The notes under the pieces: generated by a model | Seen by the model: only the letters and a program-made list of their open reading frames with translations | Databases searched by the model: none | What the model was told of the DNA's origin: nothing | In this document: piece after piece, positions 61,012 to 64,000 of the stretch | Layout: each line of letters opens with the position of its first letter | Numbering within the stretch: the stretch's first letter is position 1 | Assembly (NCBI RefSeq): GCF_000264315.1 | Contig: NZ_AJXU01000072.1 | Span: 1 to 64,000, forward strand | Reading direction: 5' to 3' | DNA from: Rhodanobacter fulvus Jip2 | Lineage (GTDB): Bacteria > Pseudomonadota > Gammaproteobacteria > Xanthomonadales > Rhodanobacteraceae | Length of the DNA stretch: 64,000 nucleotides | Translations under genes and position numbers: made by a program

Positions 61012-61668
61012 TCAAACCACGTCGAGCCCGCTGTGCGCCTGCTCGAACAACTCCATCTGCCGCCAGCGGTTGACCACGCTGCAGAACAGTTCGGCCGTGC
61101 GCTCGGCGTCATAGACGGCCGAATGGGCTTCACGGCTGTCGAACGGATGGCCGGCGGCCAGCACCGCCTTGCTCAATACGGTCTGGCCGTAGGCGAGTCC
61201 ACCGAAGCTCACCGTGTCGAAACAACTGAACGGGTGGAACGGGTTGCGCTTGTGACCGCAGCGCCTTACCGCCTGGTTGAGAAAGCCCAGGTCGAACGCG
61301 GCGTTGTGGCCCACCAGGATCGCCCGCTGGCATTCGGCGCCGCGCACGGCGTCGCGCACGGCCTGGAAGATGAAGTCCAGCGCCAGCCGTTCGGCCAGCG
61401 CGCCGCGCAGCGGGTTGTACGGGTCGATGCCGGTGATTTCCAGCGAGCGTGGATCGAGATTGGCGCCGGGGAACGGTTCCACATGCGTCGATACGGTCGG
61501 CTGCAGACGCAGGTAACCCTCGGCGTCCATCGCCAGCGGAACCGCCGCTATCTCCAGCAAGGCGTCGTGCTGCGCATCGAAGCCGCCGGTTTCGACGTCC
61601 ACCACCACGGGCAGGAAACCGCGGAACCGCTCGGCCATGCGCGGTGTTTTGCTGTTCGGGATTTGCAT
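61012..61668 (-). CDS. rnt: Ribonuclease T
   Basis: A 218-residue 3'-5' exonuclease of the DEDDh type that trims tRNA and other stable RNA. Motifs: [20 protein letters not shown] (Asp, Glu), [11 protein letters not shown], and the last [14 protein letters not shown] (His, Asp). Two ATG starts exist (61668 and 61638). It is divergent from the porin gene and lies upstream of pstS on the same strand, but shows no functional link to it. Confidence 0.95.
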   Translation of the reverse strand: MQIPNSKTPRMAERFRGFLPVVVDVETGGFDAQHDALLEIAAVPLAMDAEGYLRLQPTVSTHVEPFPGANLDPRSLEITGIDPYNPLRGALAERLALDFIFQAVRDAVRGAECQRAILVGHNAAFDLGFLNQAVRRCGHKRNPFHPFSCFDTVSFGGLAYGQTVLSKAVLAAGHPFDSREAHSAVYDAERTAELFCSVVNRWRQMELFEQAHSGLDVV

Positions 61669-61711
61669 CGGCGAAGCATATCAGCCGGTTGCTTCAACGC
61701 GGTTGCGCCGA

Positions 61712-61751
61712 CTGTCGCCGTACTGTCACCAAAACGGCATCGCGCTGTAAA
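61712..61751 (+). promoter_or_regulatory. Pho box and -10 of the porin gene
   Basis: CTGTCGCCGTA and CTGTCACCAAA (61712-61733) are two consecutive 11-bp PhoB repeats, each with CTGTC. A -10 (TGTAAA, 61746-61751) lies 12 bp further, the spacing at which PhoB replaces a -35. Another half site, CTGTCATGGCT, is at 61766. Confidence 0.75.
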
Positions 61752-61845
61752 ACGCGCACGTCAATCTGTCATGGCTGCTTGTCGCGCACCCCGCAATGAA
61801 GCGGGCGCCCGGCGCAATTTTTTCCCACCTATGACGGAGTACACC

Positions 61846-63084
61846 ATGCGTTGCAGATTGATCGCGGTAGCCATTGCGGCCGGCTTGGGCCTCGCCAGTT
61901 TCAGCTCCATCGCGGCACCGCAGGCGACCAACAGCGGCGATGTGGCGTTGCTCAGGGCTCAACTGGCCGACTTGCAGGCGAAGGTCGATGCGCTGGAACA
62001 GCGTACCGATGCGCAGTCCGACATCAACGTCAGCACCGGCCAGGCGGTGGAGAAGGCGACCAACCTGACGAGCGCCAGCGACAAGAAGCTGGCGGCGCTG
62101 GAAAAGGCGGTCAACAACACCAGCCTGTCCGGCAAGATGTACTTCGACTTCACCAACATCGACCAGAAGAACAGCGACACCGGCAAGACCGACGCCTCCG
62201 GCGTCGGCCTGGATGTGAAGCGCTTCTACCTCGGCGTCGATCACAAATTCAGCGACATCTGGTCGGCCAGCCTCACCACCGATTTCAATTACGCCAGCAG
62301 CGACGGCCAGACCAGCGTCTTCGTCAAGAAGGCGTATGCGCAGGGCAAGTTCAGCAATGCGGCGGTGCTGCGCATCGGTTCGACCGACATGCCGTGGATT
62401 CCGTTTGCCGAGAAGTTCTACGGCTTCCGCTATGTCGAGAACACGCTCACCGATCGCCTGAAGTACGGCAACTCGGCGGACTGGGGCCTGCACATGGGTG
62501 GCGACCTCGCCGGCAAGACGGTCAGCTACGCGGTGTCGGTGGTCAATGGCCGCGGCTACAAGAACCCCGGCCGCAGCAAGGGTGTGGACGTGGAAGCTCG
62601 CGTGGGCTTCGTGCCGTTCGACAACATGGTCGTGGCCGTCGGCGGCTACAGCGGCCATCGCGGTCAGGAAACCGAGAACATCAACGCCACCAACACCGCC
62701 AGCCGCGGCGACCTGATGGTGGCGTATGCCAGCGACGCGTTCCGCGTTGGCGCCGAGTACTTCACCGCGAAGAACTGGAACAACGTGCTGAACCCGCTCT
62801 CCGACAAGGCCGATGGTTACTCGCTGTGGGCGAGCGTGGCGGTAGCCGACGGCGTGAACCTGTTCGCACGCTACGACAACGCCAAGCTCAGCAAGGATCT
62901 GGACCAGGGCAACAAGGACGTCTACTACAACGCCGGCGTCGAATTCCAGGTCACCAAGGGCTTCAAGCTGGCTGGCGTGTGGAAGCACGAAAATGCCAAG
63001 AAGTCGGTCACCGCGCCGCTGCCGCTGCACGTGCAGAGCGTGAAGACCAACGAGATCGGCGTGTTCGGCGAACTGTCATTCTGA
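61846..63084 (+). CDS. Phosphate-selective porin, OprO/OprP family
   Basis: A 412-residue outer-membrane porin. A signal peptide ends near residue 24 (SIAAP), followed by a coiled-coil segment of about 40 residues (LLRAQLADLQAKVDALEQRT) and a 16-strand beta barrel (GKMYFDFTNIDQK, ARVGFVPFDNMVVAVGGY), ending in Phe (GVFGELSF). OprP-type porins form trimers selective for phosphate or polyphosphate. The start at 61846 has GGAG; 61831 is an alternative. A Pho box upstream and the neighbouring pst genes support a phosphate role. Confidence 0.9.
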   Translation: MRCRLIAVAIAAGLGLASFSSIAAPQATNSGDVALLRAQLADLQAKVDALEQRTDAQSDINVSTGQAVEKATNLTSASDKKLAALEKAVNNTSLSGKMYFDFTNIDQKNSDTGKTDASGVGLDVKRFYLGVDHKFSDIWSASLTTDFNYASSDGQTSVFVKKAYAQGKFSNAAVLRIGSTDMPWIPFAEKFYGFRYVENTLTDRLKYGNSADWGLHMGGDLAGKTVSYAVSVVNGRGYKNPGRSKGVDVEARVGFVPFDNMVVAVGGYSGHRGQETENINATNTASRGDLMVAYASDAFRVGAEYFTAKNWNNVLNPLSDKADGYSLWASVAVADGVNLFARYDNAKLSKDLDQGNKDVYYNAGVEFQVTKGFKLAGVWKHENAKKSVTAPLPLHVQSVKTNEIGVFGELSF

Positions 63085-63115
63085 TGCAATGGGGGGCTCA
63101 TTTTCCCTCACCGCC

Positions 63116-63226
63116 CGTCATTCCAGCGAAGGCTGGAATCCAGCGACTTGGCTGTTCAACGGCGTGAAGGCGCTGGATCCCAGCTTGACCAGCTTCGCTG
63201 TTGAAATGCGCCTCGCTGGGATGACG
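63116..63226. repeat. 111-bp dispersed element, copy 1
   Basis: Begins CGTCATTCCAGCGA and ends TCGCTGGGATGACG, an imperfect terminal inverted repeat. It shares the block GCGCTGGATCCCAGCTTGAC and what follows with copy 2 (63420-63525). It lies 31 bp after the porin stop, before the terminator. Confidence 0.8.
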
Positions 63227-63283
63227 AGCTTGGAGCAATGGACCCAAGAACAGTTATCTGAAAGGAGTTCGACCCAGGGACGG

Positions 63284-63317
63284 AAAACGGCGGGCTTTTG
63301 CCCGCCGTTTTGCTTTG
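63284..63317 (+). terminator. Intrinsic terminator
   Basis: AAAACGGCGGGC-TTTT-GCCCGCCGTTTT: a perfect 12-bp stem with a 4-base loop, then TGCTTTG. It is the likely transcript end of the porin, although a dispersed repeat lies between them. Confidence 0.85.
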
Positions 63318-63368
63318 TAGGACCTCGGATATTCGCCATGAAGCCCGCTCGCGCACGATGCCTTTGCG

Positions 63369-63389
63369 AATCCCGAATCCCGAATCCCG
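63369..63389. repeat. Three tandem AATCCCG heptamers
   Basis: Three exact copies of AATCCCG between the terminator and repeat copy 2. Same family as at 12117, 39292 and 60830. Confidence 0.65.
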
Positions 63390-63419
63390 CCCCAAGAATG
63401 CTCTGATCAAGCCTTTGCA

Positions 63420-63525
63420 CGTCATTCCAGCGAAAGCTGGAATCCAGTGTCTTCAGGCAGTTACCGAGGCGCTGGATCCCAGCTTGACCAGCTTCGCTGT
63501 TGAAGAACTCCTCGCTGGGATGACG
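63420..63525. repeat. 106-bp dispersed element, copy 2
   Basis: Same ends and inner block as the element at 63116-63226, in the same orientation, 193 bp further. The middle 25 bases and a stretch near the right end differ. It lies 17 bp from the nth stop. Confidence 0.8.
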
Positions 63526-63542
63526 ACTTGTTCAGAGTTTCC

Positions 63543-64000
63543 CTAAACCGTCTTGTCCTTGTACCGGCACAAATCGCGTATCACGCAATTCGGGCAGTCG
63601 GGCTTGCGCGCCTTGCATACATAGCGGCCGTGCAGGATCAGCCAGTGATGGGCGTCCTGCCTGAACTCGGCTGGCACCACTTTCTCCAGCTTGTCCTCGA
63701 CCGCGCGCACGTCCTTGCCCGGCGCCAGGCCGGTGCGGTTGGCGACGCGGAAGATGTGCGTGTCGACCGCCATGGTGGGCTCGCCGAAGGCGGTATTCAG
63801 CACCACGTTGGCGGTCTTGCGGCCCACGCCGGGCAGTGCTTCCAGTTCGGCACGGGTGCGCGGCACCTCGCCGTGGTGCTGCTCGATCAGCAGGCGGCAC
63901 AGCGCGATGACGTTTTTTGCCTTGGCGTTGTAGAGGCCGATGGTATTGATGTAGCGCTTGAGACCTTCCTCGCCCAGGTCGAGGATCGCCTGCGGCGTAT
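63543..64000 (-). CDS. nth: Endonuclease III Nth (5' end beyond the window)
   Basis: The last 152 codons of a base-excision repair glycosylase/AP lyase for oxidised pyrimidines. The helix-hairpin-helix is LEALPGVGRKTANVVL, which supplies the catalytic Lys; the essential Asp is in MAVDTHIFRVANRTG. The four [4Fe-4S] Cys are in CKARKPDC, CPNC and CVIRDLC (C-x6-C-x2-C-x5-C). The frame is open to the right edge, so the first part of the protein is missing. A GTG near 63866 is internal, not a start. Confidence 0.95.
   Translation of the reverse strand, partial: TPQAILDLGEEGLKRYINTIGLYNAKAKNVIALCRLLIEQHHGEVPRTRAELEALPGVGRKTANVVLNTAFGEPTMAVDTHIFRVANRTGLAPGKDVRAVEDKLEKVVPAEFRQDAHHWLILHGRYVCKARKPDCPNCVIRDLCRYKDKTV

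Overview
The window is a high-GC Gammaproteobacterial chromosome segment, most probably from the Rhodanobacteraceae/Xanthomonadaceae (a Rhodanobacter-like organism). This rests on content, not on a database search: a TonB receptor of the Xanthomonas/Caulobacter type, the pairs lpxH-cyclophilin and dapA-bamC, a pst-phoU locus next to an OprO/OprP-type porin, many GTG/TTG starts, and several families of small dispersed palindromic repeats. There is one tRNA gene (Glu, CTC) and no rRNA, prophage, CRISPR array or intact insertion sequence. The window ends inside nth.

Layout. 1-7 kb: cation-efflux transporter, Slp lipoprotein, rlmJ, a periplasmic-propeller diguanylate cyclase and a DMT transporter. 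7-12 kb: an AsmA protein, then a His-rich PadR regulator divergent from an ABC exporter. 12-21.5 kb is the accessory-like part: a cyclophilin, two SDR enzymes, AraC and two LysR regulators, and a large TonB-dependent receptor. 21.7-25.4 kb: PadR/HAAS membrane module, DUF1579 protein, lpxH and a second cyclophilin. 25.8-31.5 kb: the phosphate control and polyphosphate operon phoB-phoR-ppk1-ppx. 31.8-44.2 kb: bepA-like protease, glutaredoxin, isocitrate dehydrogenase, an ECF41-type sigma factor with its AhpD-like partner, lpxO, a PIN-PhoH protein, bcp, gcvR, dapA-bamC, fdxA and tRNA-Glu. 44.4-55 kb: pcnB-folK-panB-panC-panD and the conserved queG / nnr-tsaE-amiB-mutL block. 56-63 kb: phosphate uptake (pstS-pstC-pstA-pstB-phoU), rnt and a phosphate-selective porin. 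63.5-64 kb: nth, truncated by the window edge.

How the genes work together. The strongest theme is phosphate. The sensor/regulator pair PhoR/PhoB, polyphosphate synthesis and breakdown (Ppk1, Ppx), the high-affinity Pst transporter, PhoU and an outer-membrane phosphate porin all lie within about 37 kb. Sites matching the PhoB box (two 11-bp repeats with CTGTCA cores) precede phoB, pstS and the porin, so the window appears to carry a self-contained Pho regulon. A second theme is envelope biogenesis (LpxH, LpxO, BepA, BamC, AmiB, AsmA, Slp).

Nothing here is a clearly new defence or biosynthetic system. The observations most worth following are the Pho boxes, the ECF41 promoter, the 21-bp hairpin after pstS, the probable leaderless nnr transcript, the metal-sensor-like PadR/ABC pair, and the repeat families placed at gene ends and inside the pst operon.
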